Under the pieces are notes generated by a model. The model was not told the origin of the DNA and ran no database searches. It saw nothing but the letters and a program-made list of their open reading frames with translations. Positions 1 through 8,554 of a stretch of 64,000 bases of DNA are shown here, one piece after another. The position numbers and the translations under genes are program-made. The DNA is from Bifidobacterium moukalabense DSM 27321 (GTDB lineage: Bacteria > Actinomycetota > Actinomycetes > Actinomycetales > Bifidobacteriaceae): assembly GCF_000522505.1 (NCBI RefSeq), contig NZ_AZMV01000004.1, forward strand, positions 1 to 64,000, written 5' to 3'. Numbering within the stretch: the stretch's first letter is position 1; each line of letters begins with the position of its first letter.

Positions 1-212
1 GTGGCGGCGGCCAGTTCCAAGTCTCGCGTGCTTGGCAGCAACTGCATCTTAACGCGCTGGTTTCGGTGCCGTCCGGCTGGCATACGGTACGCATGCGCAA
101 CCATCGTATCGGGTGGGGCGAGAACGTGTATTTCATCGCCCGAACCGACAGTCAGCAAACCTACCCGGGCCGCACGTTGGAAATCTGGGACAGGGGCGTA
201 AGCATCGGATAA
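1..212 (+). CDS. Prophage tail-region protein, C-terminal fragment
   Basis: The third reading frame is open from the left edge to a TAA at 210-212 and encodes about 69 residues, ending in R-T-L-E-I-W-D-R-G-V-S-I-G. The start lies outside the window. It sits 11 bases before the next tail gene and in the same direction, so it is probably the end of a distal-tail or similar structural protein. The competing frame-1 reading (1-201) is rich in Arg, Ser and Cys and looks like a shadow. The family cannot be named from this fragment. Confidence 0.6.
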   Translation, partial: GGGQFQVSRAWQQLHLNALVSVPSGWHTVRMRNHRIGWGENVYFIARTDSQQTYPGRTLEIWDRGVSIG

Positions 213-223
213 GGGGGCTGGTT

Positions 224-1441
224 ATGGCTTGGCGCGCGTACATTGTGGATACGATCACTGGCAAGATTCTCGCTCCGATTGACCTGCCAAGCTTCAGCTG
301 GAGCGTGAGCGTGTCCGATTCCTCACTGGCTACCACTAAGGATAAGGGTGTCGGTGAGAATGAGGTGAGCGGTCTCACGCTCCCGTGGAGCGCGATTCCG
401 GCGCAGTCGGCGGGAGAGCGTAATTACATGCTCGCACCCGACCGGCGTTCCATCGCCTTGTGTTGGCATTCCAGCCTTGATGATGAATGGTCGTATGGCA
501 TGCCGGTATTGTGCGGCATGATCGGCCAACGTAAGGATTCCGCGCTTGACACGGATTTCTCACTTTCAAGCATCATGGGCTTGTTGGAAAACCGGTATGT
601 GGTGCGTGAGGGCAAGTATGGTACGGCGGCGGGCAGTACGTCGAGCGATGAAATCAGCTTCAAGAACATGAGTTTGCGTGGTATTGCGGCTGAGGTCGGA
701 TGGCTTGCCACGAACGTCAAGCCGGGCGGACAACTGCCCATCGATTGGGCCTACCGTGGCGAGAAAGGCAGTCACGAGCGCACGTACAGCTCGTGGGATA
801 TTCAGAATCTGAAAGCCAGTGACGTGTTGACGAAGATTGCGAATGTGGATGGCGGCCCGGACATGCAGTTCAGGCCGAAACTGTCCGGCGACTACGTACG
901 CTTCGACTTCACCGCAGGGTCTGACGGCGACGTATATTTAGGCCAGAAGACCGTGCATCGGCTGACATACAGTCCCTATGGCGGCACGTTGGAGAATCTG
1001 ACCATCGACCATCTCGGCCCGATCATGCGCGAATACGGCTCAGGCTCCGGTACGGATAAGGCGCAAATATGCCACTTGTCCGAAGATTTGAGCCTTGTGA
1101 ATGGCAATCACGAGCCTTGGCCCCTCAAGGAAAACGCCTACTCGGATTCCGATACGGACAAGGCCGATCTGCTCAAACAGCACACGGACGGCGTATTGAA
1201 TGCGAACAGTCGCCCATTGGTGCAATTCAAGGGCGAGCTACACGCAAACGACACGGACGAAAACGGTACGCCCCTTCACCCGCTCGGCAGTTTTTGGCCG
1301 GGCGAAATCATGGAATTGGACATCAACGGATTCCCCTCGCTTACGGACGGCTTGTACGAATGCCGTCTGATGCAAATGTCCGGCGACGAGACGGACAAGG
1401 TAAGTCTGATCTTCGATGCGATGGAAGACCCAATGGCCTAA
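224..1441 (+). CDS. Prophage minor tail protein
   Basis: A 405-residue protein beginning M-A-W-R-A-Y-I-V-D-T. The ATG at 224 is preceded by a purine-rich AAGGGGG ribosome site at 211-217; upstream in-frame starts overlap the previous gene and give an Arg-rich unnatural extension. It has no signal peptide or membrane segment and an acidic, mixed alpha/beta composition, as expected of a virion structural component. It lies between the tail fragment and the tail-fibre genes, which argues for a tail-tip or baseplate role, possibly like the Gp37-type tail proteins of actinobacterial siphoviruses. That family call is inference from context only. Confidence 0.65.
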   Translation: MAWRAYIVDTITGKILAPIDLPSFSWSVSVSDSSLATTKDKGVGENEVSGLTLPWSAIPAQSAGERNYMLAPDRRSIALCWHSSLDDEWSYGMPVLCGMIGQRKDSALDTDFSLSSIMGLLENRYVVREGKYGTAAGSTSSDEISFKNMSLRGIAAEVGWLATNVKPGGQLPIDWAYRGEKGSHERTYSSWDIQNLKASDVLTKIANVDGGPDMQFRPKLSGDYVRFDFTAGSDGDVYLGQKTVHRLTYSPYGGTLENLTIDHLGPIMREYGSGSGTDKAQICHLSEDLSLVNGNHEPWPLKENAYSDSDTDKADLLKQHTDGVLNANSRPLVQFKGELHANDTDENGTPLHPLGSFWPGEIMELDINGFPSLTDGLYECRLMQMSGDETDKVSLIFDAMEDPMA

Positions 1442-1484
1442 GCCGAGGGGTTTCCGTCGCCCTTCATTTTAAGGCGGTTATATT

Positions 1485-3051
1485 ATGGCCCAGCACGTGG
1501 AAATCAATCCGGACGATTCAGCAATCCCGTTTTCCCTCGGCCTTAAGGCATTGCGTTCCGCGTCAACGCAGAAGACCCACAAGACCGGTACTGTGCGGAT
1601 TCCTACCTCGACCGGCAAGGATTTCATTGCTGGTGAGGGTGCCGAGGATGGTGCGAACTGGATTGACGAGGACGGCAATCAGACTCCGCTTGTCGATACG
1701 GATGCGATCGATAAGGCCGTGGATGAAATCTCACAGAAGGCCGATGCCGCCAGTGCGAATGCTGATAAGGCGTATGAGGAGGCGAAGAAGACCGGCCAGC
1801 TGGCGGTCACCGCGAGTAAGACGGAGTATGCGACTTCGACGGATGCGACGGCTACACCATCCGATGGCTGGTCGGAAACACCGCCGGAATACGTTGACGG
1901 CCAGTATACGTGGCTGCGAATCACCGTCACGTATGGTGATGGCCGGACGGAGCTTTCCAATCCAGTCCTGATGACCGGACCGAAAGGCGCTAAGGGCGAG
2001 AAAGGTGATACCGGCGACACCGGTACTGCTGGTGCGGCTGGCGTTTCGGTCACGTCGTTGACGACGTTCTGGCAGTTGGCGACGGACACTCCGGCGCCTC
2101 CAACCGGTGCCGGGAATCCGTCCGGATGGAGCATAACGGAGCCAACCATTCCAGACGGCTACGACGGCAAGCTGTATAGGACGATTCGCACGATCATGTC
2201 TGACGGCACGGCCACATGGACTACACCGGGCGTGGACAGCATGTTCGCATATATGGCCCGCACGTATAAGACCGCGAGTGGTGCGGTCACGGTTTCCAAT
2301 GAAGCGAAGCAGACCGCCGAGGGTAATGCGGAGACGATCAAGCAGGTCAGCGCCACCGCCAATGATGCACTGTCGAAGGCCACCACGGTGGAGACGAATT
2401 TCGACGGTTTCAAGACCGAAGTCAGCCAGACGTATCAAACCAAGGCCGATATGAGTACGTACAGTACCAAGTCGTATGTGGATGAAACGTCGAAGTCGGT
2501 AGCCTTAGGGGTCGTGCAGGATTACAAGGGCGCGGACGGTAGCGGCTTGGCTACGAAGTCCGAAGTGAGTGCCACCAAGGACAGTATCGCATTGGCTGTC
2601 CAAGGCACGTATACGGGTGATGACGATAGTCTGAAAAGCCTGCAATCCTCATTGGATATTACGAGGGATAAGGTGACTATCGCCTTTAGCAATGCTGAAG
2701 CGGCGGCAGGCGTAGGCACGCAGTTGAGCGAATATCAGACGGCCAATGATACGAACGTCACTGACCTTACGGAACGGTTGAATGCCGAAATCGCGGCACG
2801 CCAATCCTACATCACGTTCGGTCAGGATAGTGACAATCCGGTCATGGAGATGGGTGCGGCATCGAGCACTGCGAAAATGCGTTTGACCAACACGCAAATG
2901 CAGTTTTTTGATAGGCAGTGTCATCGCCGCCTATATCTCCAACGACCGCCTGAATATCAATAATGCTGACATTCTACAGACCTTGCGTATCGGAAAATAT
3001 GCGTTCGTCCCCCGTTCGGACGGGCACATGAGCCTGAAATACGTGGGTTAA
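1485..3051 (+). CDS. Prophage tail fibre / tip protein, frameshifted near the C-terminus
   Basis: The uninterrupted frame gives 492 residues to 2963, but its last ~18 residues are Arg-rich and unlike the rest. Skipping one base after the T6 run at 2904-2909 continues the protein in natural sequence (A-A-Y-I-S-N-D, ending L-K-Y-V-G) to a TAA at 3049-3051, directly in front of the next gene's AGGAGG. The protein has a short collagen-like patch (G-P-K-G-A-K-G-E-K-G-D near residue 165), then a long alanine-rich, coiled-coil-prone region typical of trimeric fibres. The role is probably tail-tip or host binding. The break is best explained by one extra T, either a real mutation or a base-calling error. 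Confidence 0.75.
2904..2909 (+). other. T6 homopolymer at the frameshift of the tail-fibre gene
   Basis: Frame 0 reads Q-F-F-D-R-Q here. With five Ts the frame becomes Q-F-L-I-G-S-V-I-A-A-Y and stays open to 3051. A programmed -1 slip would meet TGA at once, so only a +1 shift or a five-T allele restores the gene. Confidence 0.75.
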
Positions 3052-3060
3052 GGAGGAAAA

Positions 3061-4438
3061 ATGGCAGACGCATACGGTGCGCAACAATATAATTGGCGTT
3101 GTTGGCTCGGCTCATGGATAAAGTCGGAAGACAATAATGGTGTGACCATTCGTGCGGAATGCCGCATGCAAACCTTGAACGGCTGGAACTATGCCGGCCT
3201 GAAGGGTCATGTTGGTGCTGGCGCGAACGGCCAGTGGGCGGACGCCGACCCAACCAATATTACGATTGGTGCGAACGCTTCGCAGGTCATGTGCGCCAAG
3301 GAAGTGTACGTCGCCAAGACGCACTCCCAGCAGTCGATCGATACGCGAGCCAATATCCGTATCAATGGCGCGTATGCGGGCTTGTCCGAAGCCATATTGG
3401 CGCTTACCGTGGCCGCGAAACCCTCGCACACGGTCAGCTTCAATGCGAACGGCGGCAGTGGTGCGCCCGGCAATGTCACCAAATGGTGGGGAGAATCCCT
3501 CGCCATTCCAAGCACGAAGCCAACCCGCGCCAATTATACGTTCCTCGGCTGGTCAACCTCGGCTACCGGCAGTGCGCAATACCAGCCCGGCCAATCATAT
3601 GTCGGCACGTCCGATAGCAATTACACTCTGTATGCCGTCTGGAAGCTTGACTCGTTGCCGCCGACCATCGACAGCTACTACGCCTACCGATGCGACGCAA
3701 GCGGCAACGCACAAGACGACGGCACATACGTCAAACACGTCGCAGTATGGCGTGTGGATACGGCACATGATACGTCGAACCAGTGCGTAAGCCTGAAATT
3801 CGGCTGGAAGGACGGTAGCGGCTGGCATGATTACGATGCTTCCGTAACATCCGGCACCGGCACGACAACCACAGTCATCAAAAGCGGATACGACTCGAGT
3901 ACGACCTATCCGCTCCGATGCACGCTCACCGACAAGTATGCGACCAGAACCTCATACACCACGGTCGGCCCGGCAACATACATCCTCGACTTCTCCGCGG
4001 ACGGCAAAGGCATCGGCATCGGACAAGCCGCACCAAGCGCAGGTACGAACATTTACGGCAACCATTTGAACCTGAACGGTACCGTGAACATCAACGGCAT
4101 GCGAGCATCCAACTACATCGATGTCAAACAATCCCAAAAAATGGGACAACATCGAACTGTCGGCCACTTGCGTGAATCGCACCGTCACGGTGAACGTGAT
4201 GCACTCATTCGCCTCGTCTGCAACGGTAGGCAATACGAGCAATCAGGTCGAAATCGGCTATATCAAGGAAGGCTATCGACCTTCCAAGATGCTTGGCATG
4301 ATCGCAGGGCATCAGGGCAGTGCGGCGGTGTTCGTGGAGATTGAGACTACTGGCAAGGTGAAATGCTGGCAGTATGGCGGGTCGAGCAGTTATGCGTCGT
4401 TTGACTATTTTGCATGTTCGATTTCCTACCAGATTTAA
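3061..4438 (+). CDS. Tail-fibre / adhesin-like protein with Listeria-Bacteroides repeat, frameshifted
   Basis: The start ATG at 3061 follows AGGAGG by four bases. Residues ~121-195 form a Listeria-Bacteroides (Flg_new-like) repeat, recognisable by V-S-F-N-A-N-G-G-S-G-A-P, the central F-L-G-W-S and the closing Y-A-V-W. This fold is common in surface adhesins. Frame 0 runs to 4344 with a meaningless end. Removing one A from the A6 run at 4136-4141 joins it to the frame that ends at 4438 with a fibre-tip sequence (W-D-N-I-E-L-S-A-T ... S-I-S-Y-Q-I). The whole protein would be about 458 residues. It probably contributes to receptor recognition by the phage tail; this is inferred from domain and position. 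Confidence 0.78.
4136..4141 (+). other. A6 homopolymer at the frameshift of the second tail-fibre gene
   Basis: With five As the sequence reads S-Q-K-W-D-N-I-E-L and remains open to 4438; with six it turns into S-Q-K-M-G-Q-H and ends at 4344. An ATG at 4121 could start the downstream frame separately, but it has no ribosome site. Confidence 0.72.
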
Positions 4439-4448
4439 GGAGATTCTT

Positions 4449-4850
4449 ATGATTACCGGTTTTTTGAAGGATGGCGTGGTCACGTTGTCCGATGATGGCT
4501 ATCCGATTGTGGAATCGGAGAAGCCGGAGATACCGGCCTACTGCAAGGCTACACCTTCGTACACCATGAGTGACGGCCAGATCATCCAATCATGGACTAT
4601 CACACCGGAACTAGGCCGTAACGAAGCGTTCGAGCATTATCTGACCGAGCAGATTCTCTCACTGGACGATGACAAGGCGCTACGGTATGTTGTCCTGTTC
4701 CCGGTCTGGGATTCCAACGGCAAGGAATACAAGCAGGGAGACCGAATCACGTATGAGATGACCATGTACCGGTGTCTCGTTGACCATACTTCACGTCCTG
4801 ACTGCAATCCGAAGGAAAAGACGGACTACTGGCAGAAAGTCGTGAAATAG
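4449..4850 (+). CDS. Small tail-associated protein with CBM5/12-like module
   Basis: A 133-residue protein with ATG at 4449 after AAGGAG (4437-4442). The C-terminal third has the layout of a chitin-binding type 3 / CBM5/12 module: Y-K-Q-G-D-R-I-T-Y, then M-Y-R-C-L-V-D-H-T-S, then the closing aromatic D-Y-W. Such modules bind polysaccharides, so the protein may help the tail bind the cell-wall glycan. It sits between the fibre gene and a membrane/coiled-coil protein and its stop overlaps the next start. The CBM call rests on spacing of aromatic residues, not on a database search. Confidence 0.6.
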   Translation: MITGFLKDGVVTLSDDGYPIVESEKPEIPAYCKATPSYTMSDGQIIQSWTITPELGRNEAFEHYLTEQILSLDDDKALRYVVLFPVWDSNGKEYKQGDRITYEMTMYRCLVDHTSRPDCNPKEKTDYWQKVVK

Positions 4851-5293
4851 TGCCGCCGTTTCAGGATTTAGTCAACAGTACCGATTTTTGGAGCGCGGTA
4901 ATCATCGCCCTGCTGTCCGGCGGTGGTATCGTCGGTGCGATCATCACCGCCATCAGCAACCGTGAATCCAAGGCTCAGGAAGACCGTGAGAATGCGGAAG
5001 CTGACAAGCTCGCGGCGGAAGCGGCGGAAGCGGCGGTACGCATTCTGACCGATTCGGTGATACAACCATTGCGCGAGCAGGTGGAATCGCAAGGCGGTCA
5101 GATCGCGCACTTGGAGGAGAAGCAACGCAAGTATTTCGCCTTGACCGCTTACACGCGAAGCCTTTTCCATTGGCTCCAACAGTTTTGCGAAATCGTCGAA
5201 CCTGAGTTTCTGGTACGGCATCCAAAGCCACGGTTGCCGGACGAGCTACGGCCGGATATTGCGCCGGAAACCTTGGTTAAGGAGGACGATTGA
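4850..5293 (+). CDS. Prophage membrane-anchored coiled-coil protein
   Basis: A 147-residue protein starting with the GTG whose G is the last base of the upstream TAG (TAGTG overlap). One hydrophobic segment lies at residues ~14-35 (A-V-I-I-A-L-L-S-G-G-G-I-V-G), followed by a charged Glu/Ala/Lys coiled coil at ~36-90. It resembles small phage proteins found between tail and lysis genes in bifidobacterial prophages, but I recognise no named family. A holin-like or lysis-accessory role is possible; the true holin appears to be encoded at 6987. Confidence 0.6.
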   Translation: MPPFQDLVNSTDFWSAVIIALLSGGGIVGAIITAISNRESKAQEDRENAEADKLAAEAAEAAVRILTDSVIQPLREQVESQGGQIAHLEEKQRKYFALTAYTRSLFHWLQQFCEIVEPEFLVRHPKPRLPDELRPDIAPETLVKEDD

Positions 5294-5364
5294 TCTACCT
5301 TCTTGGCTTCATCATCATCACGGTTCTCATGCTCTTGTTCAACCATGGCGCGCACAAACATTAA
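5290..5364 (+). CDS. 24-residue membrane microprotein
   Basis: TTG at 5290-5292 is preceded by AAGGAGGAC and overlaps the previous stop. It encodes M-I-Y-L-L-G-F-I-I-I-T-V-L-M-L-L-F and then N-H-G-A-H-K-H before TAA at 5362-5364, that is a single transmembrane helix with a His/Lys tail. The strong ribosome site and the tight fit between two genes suggest it is translated. Function unknown; a lysis or membrane accessory peptide is a guess. Confidence 0.55.
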   Translation: MIYLLGFIIITVLMLLFNHGAHKH

Positions 5365-5376
5365 GGAGGGGTGTAA

Positions 5377-6432
5377 GTGACTAAGGTTCATATTGACTTG
5401 CAGGCACCTGCAAGTACGGGTCATGCGGCGGAAAAGGGTGTCGTGTTCTTTCGGCCTACCCGACGGCTCACCATCGAGGATGGCAAGGCCATTCTGACAC
5501 CGCGAGCATTCTGCGCGAAACTGGCCGACGACGGTACGGTGACGGTCGAGCTCATGCCGTCGGGCGATGACTGGTGTTGGGAAGTGAGGGAGGAACTCAC
5601 GTCCTACACTTTCACCCGTCGTGTGACCGTGCCTGATTCCACGGACGTGCTGGAATATGCGGAATTGGCCGATGCCGAACTCGTACCGGCATCATCCTAC
5701 AGCACTTTGGTGCATTCCATGCGCGTGATCGACGCACAATTGACGGCCGGAGCCACCATCGCCATCACCGACCTGCGACCGTCCGATCATGTCGGCGTGG
5801 GCGATACGGTGCTCGATTCCACGGGCGAAGTCTACATGCTCACCTCCGTCTCCGGCCAGACCGCCATCGTGGGCGATACCGGCGTGAGCCTGAAAGGTGC
5901 GGATGGCATCCAAGGCAAGGATGGTACCGGCATCAGCATCAAAGGCACCTTTGATAGCGAGGAAGCCTTGAAAGCGGCCCACCCCACCGGCGAGAGCGGC
6001 GATGCCTACCTTATCCAAGGCCATATCTGGCTGTGGGATGAATCCTCTTGGCAGGATGCCGGCAGTCTCCAAGGGCCGAAAGGCGATAAGGGAGACCCGG
6101 GCCCGCAAGGCGAGCCCGGTGCCGACGGCAAGGACGGCACCAACGGCACCAACGGCAAGGACGGCGAGAAAGGCGAAAAGGGAGACCCGGGCGAGAAAGG
6201 CGACCCCGGCAAGGACGGTGCCGACGGCGAGAAAGGCGAGAAAGGCGACCCCGGCGAAAAAGGCGACCCGGGCACTCCGGGCGAAAAGGGCGCGGACGGC
6301 AAGGATGGCGAGCAAGGCCCCGCCGGCAAGGACGGCAAGGACGGCATCCAAGCCATCCAAGCATCGGACGAAGCCGACGCCACCACCAAAAGCGCCGCCG
6401 ACAGTGCGAATTTGTACTGGTGGACGACATGA
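5377..6432 (+). CDS. Collagen-repeat tail-fibre protein
   Basis: A 351-residue protein with a GTG start at 5377 after AAGGAGGGGTG. Residues ~1-210 are a globular N-terminal part, probably the attachment domain. Residues ~230-325 are an uninterrupted collagen-like G-X-Y array rich in G-E-K, G-D-P and K-D-G triplets, which trimerises in phage fibres. A short Ala/Ser C-terminus follows. The gene overlaps the next start by ATGA (6429-6432). It is likely a receptor-binding fibre. The G-X-Y array is encoded by GC-rich near-repeats, a recombination-prone stretch. Confidence 0.75.
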   Translation: MTKVHIDLQAPASTGHAAEKGVVFFRPTRRLTIEDGKAILTPRAFCAKLADDGTVTVELMPSGDDWCWEVREELTSYTFTRRVTVPDSTDVLEYAELADAELVPASSYSTLVHSMRVIDAQLTAGATIAITDLRPSDHVGVGDTVLDSTGEVYMLTSVSGQTAIVGDTGVSLKGADGIQGKDGTGISIKGTFDSEEALKAAHPTGESGDAYLIQGHIWLWDESSWQDAGSLQGPKGDKGDPGPQGEPGADGKDGTNGTNGKDGEKGEKGDPGEKGDPGKDGADGEKGEKGDPGEKGDPGTPGEKGADGKDGEQGPAGKDGKDGIQAIQASDEADATTKSAADSANLYWWTT

Positions 6433-6926
6433 GTGCGGGGGCGATGATCGGCGGGAAAACCGTCGCAGGCATGGCATTCGGTGGTGTCAGCATCGCCGGA
6501 CTGTGCAAGGCCGGAACCGTCATCTGGCGCAAGCCAAAACCGGAATGGACAGACCAAACCGACAAGATTTTCGCAGTCTCCACCCTCACGTCCGGTATGA
6601 CCCTCACCAAGGCCGGTGACGGCGACTATCTGCTGGCCGTCAGTGAAACCATCGCCAACGGCACGAGAATCATCGGCTCCGATTGGATTCCGAAGTTAGG
6701 CGACATGAGCGCCGACTGGCCGACGGAAGGCACCGTGCGACTCACCTATGAGTCCACAGTGAAAGTCGGGCTCAACGGCGGCCTTGGCTGGGGCGAAGGT
6801 ACCTCATTCCAGGTCGAAACCGCCACCAAGGCAGAGAAAGATGTTTGGTGGGGCTTCTGGACACAACAGGAACTTTCACCGGGCACCTATCATCTGCACG
6901 TCAAATTCGAGACTAAATCGGCATAA
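6429..6926 (+). CDS. Prophage fibre-tip / hypothetical protein
   Basis: A 165-residue protein whose ATG overlaps the collagen fibre's stop (ATGA). A GTG nine bases upstream is an alternative start. It begins with a Gly/Ala/Met-rich stretch and continues as a beta-rich domain with many Trp and Thr (W-W-G-F-W near residue 139), suggesting a secreted or virion carbohydrate-binding fold. Translational coupling to the collagen protein suggests a fibre tip or chaperone. No family recognised. A terminator follows it. Confidence 0.6.
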   Translation: MSAGAMIGGKTVAGMAFGGVSIAGLCKAGTVIWRKPKPEWTDQTDKIFAVSTLTSGMTLTKAGDGDYLLAVSETIANGTRIIGSDWIPKLGDMSADWPTEGTVRLTYESTVKVGLNGGLGWGEGTSFQVETATKAEKDVWWGFWTQQELSPGTYHLHVKFETKSA

Positions 6927-6945
6927 CAGCCGAAACCATTTTCAA

Positions 6946-6973
6946 GGCCACTCCAACATGGGGTGGCTTTTTT
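6946..6973 (+). terminator. Rho-independent terminator after tail-fibre operon
   Basis: GCCACTCC (6947-6954) pairs with GGGGTGGC (6960-6967) over a five-base loop with one G-T pair, followed by T6. It separates the fibre genes from the lysis cassette. Confidence 0.75.
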
Positions 6974-6986
6974 GTTAGGAGGAAAC

Positions 6987-7487
6987 ATGGCAGACCATGC
7001 CAACAAGACCACCAAAACCAACAATAATCTGCCCGGCATGACCACGGAGAGGGTGAAGGCCATCGTCACCATCGTGGTCACGCTTTACGCCCTGCTTAAT
7101 GCGGGCCTGAATCTCGCGGGCATCAACACGCTCCCGTTCACCAACGATCAGGTGAGTGCAACCCTTTTCGCCGTCATCGGCGTGATTGGAACCGTGTACG
7201 GCTGGTGGAAGAACCAGAACATTACCAGCGCTTCGCTCGCGGGTCAGCAGCTCGTGGACGCCCTGAAGAAGGAAGGCGTGGTGAATGGTGTGACCGCAGC
7301 GAAGAACGCCGCCATGAGCGCCGCAAGTGCGGTAGCCAAGACCGCACCGGCAGAGGAAACGGCAGAGGATGCAACCGAAACCGTCGAAGCGGAAACCGAA
7401 ACCGCCGAAGCTGCCGAGACCGCTACTGAGTCGGCGACCGTCGAAACCACCGACGAAGCCCAGTACGAGCCGGGCGGTGCTCTCTGA
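6987..7487 (+). CDS. Phage holin (SPP1/phi-LC3-type)
   Basis: A 166-residue protein from ATG 6987 after AGGAGGAAAC. Two transmembrane helices (~residues 23-45 and ~55-75) are joined by a short turn, with the motif G-I-N-T-L-P-F-T-N-D-Q-V between them and G-W-W-K-N-Q after the second; this matches the SPP1/phi-LC3 holin layout. The C-terminal half is an extended Ala/Glu/Thr-rich acidic tail longer than in classical members. It forms the membrane lesion that lets the endolysin reach the wall. Its stop overlaps the amidase start (TGATG). Confidence 0.82.
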   Translation: MADHANKTTKTNNNLPGMTTERVKAIVTIVVTLYALLNAGLNLAGINTLPFTNDQVSATLFAVIGVIGTVYGWWKNQNITSASLAGQQLVDALKKEGVVNGVTAAKNAAMSAASAVAKTAPAEETAEDATETVEAETETAEAAETATESATVETTDEAQYEPGGAL

Positions 7488-8386
7488 TGGTTGGTGCAAG
7501 TTTCGCCGTTTGGCGGGGCAGCCCAAACCATTACAGCGGACGGCTTGGGCAGTCCGTCAACCACATCACCCTACACATCATGGTCGGCAGGCTCGCAGGC
7601 ACCGATAGTTGCTTCCAACGTTCCAGCTTCGGAGCCGCATCGCATTACGGCGTAGGCGGCGACGGCACGATCTACCAGTGGGTGGACGAAAACAACGGCT
7701 CGTGGGCCGATGCCAACTGGCAATCCGATTGCTCCGGCGTCACCATCGAACATGAGGGCGGCATGGACGGTATCCCGGTCACCGATGCGGAAGTGGAGGC
7801 TTCGGCTCAACTTTGTGCCGACATCGCCAAACGATACGGCTGGAACAGTCTCAACCATGACGCAAGCGGCAACCGCACCGGCAACATCGTCCTACACCGC
7901 GAAGTACCCGGCACCGACCACTACGGATGCCCCGACAGATGCACGAACGCATTGCCGGTGGAACGAATCATCAATCGAGCAAACGAACTATTAGGAGGAG
8001 ACAACATGAATGCGGAAGACGTTTGGAATTTCGACCAGAACGGCGTAAAGGTACGTGACCGGCTGCAAGGCACCGATGCTGCGGCGAACGCGACAAGGAC
8101 CGAACTGTTCCGACTTTCCCAATGGAACAAGGACACGCACGCTTCGCCGCTCGGCAATCTGGTGGCCGAAATGCCGATTCAAGGCGGCGCCAAATTGGGT
8201 GACCGCGTAGCCGGTATCGACAGCAAGACCAGTCAGCTCATCACGCAAGTATCCGCCTTGTCCGAAGCGGTCAAGGCATTGGCCTCCGCACAAGGCGCAG
8301 ACCCAGACCAAATCGCCAAGACTGTCGAAACCGCCGTCAAGGACAAGCTCGACAAGCTGAAGATCACCGTCACCGACAACGAGTGA
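7487..8386 (+). CDS. Endolysin, N-acetylmuramoyl-L-alanine amidase
   Basis: A 299-residue amidase_2/PGRP-type enzyme. The zinc site is visible as His30 in T-L-H-I-M, a second His in V-L-H-R-E-V (~residue 138) and a Cys in D-H-Y-G-C-P-D (~147). Residues ~1-165 are catalytic; the rest is a helical region with an extended coiled-coil C-terminus, perhaps for wall targeting or multimerisation. It cleaves the amide bond between MurNAc and the stem peptide during host lysis. It is translationally coupled to the holin and followed by two terminator hairpins. Confidence 0.85.
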   Translation: MVGASFAVWRGSPNHYSGRLGQSVNHITLHIMVGRLAGTDSCFQRSSFGAASHYGVGGDGTIYQWVDENNGSWADANWQSDCSGVTIEHEGGMDGIPVTDAEVEASAQLCADIAKRYGWNSLNHDASGNRTGNIVLHREVPGTDHYGCPDRCTNALPVERIINRANELLGGDNMNAEDVWNFDQNGVKVRDRLQGTDAAANATRTELFRLSQWNKDTHASPLGNLVAEMPIQGGAKLGDRVAGIDSKTSQLITQVSALSEAVKALASAQGADPDQIAKTVETAVKDKLDKLKITVTDNE

Positions 8387-8461
8387 CCTTGATTAATTTT
8401 CGGGCGTGAGAATCAAACTAGCATCCAAAAATTAACTTCGCGTGTAAAAAATCACGCATTC

Positions 8462-8537
8462 GGGTGCCTGTGGAAAATCTTGCACCCATTTTTTTAACGC
8501 CCCTCTCCCGGCTTCGGCTGGGGGAGGGGGCGTTTTC
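8462..8537 (+). terminator. Double terminator after the lysis cassette
   Basis: The first hairpin pairs GGGTGC (8462-8467) with GCACCC (8482-8487) and runs into T7. The second is a long GC stem of about 13 bp (8497-8509 with 8520-8533) closed by GGCTTCGGC-like bases and followed by TTTT. Together they insulate the downstream DUF4417 gene from the late operon. Confidence 0.8.
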
Positions 8538-8554
8538 GTGGTAGGAGGTGTTTT

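Noticed and set aside
2904-2912. Programmed -1 frameshift in the tail-fibre gene
   Set aside because: A -1 slip meets TGA at once; only a +1 change restores the gene.
6060-6360. Repetitive GC-rich stretch as a possible CRISPR or satellite
   Set aside because: The repeats follow codon phase of collagen G-X-Y triplets with no spacers.
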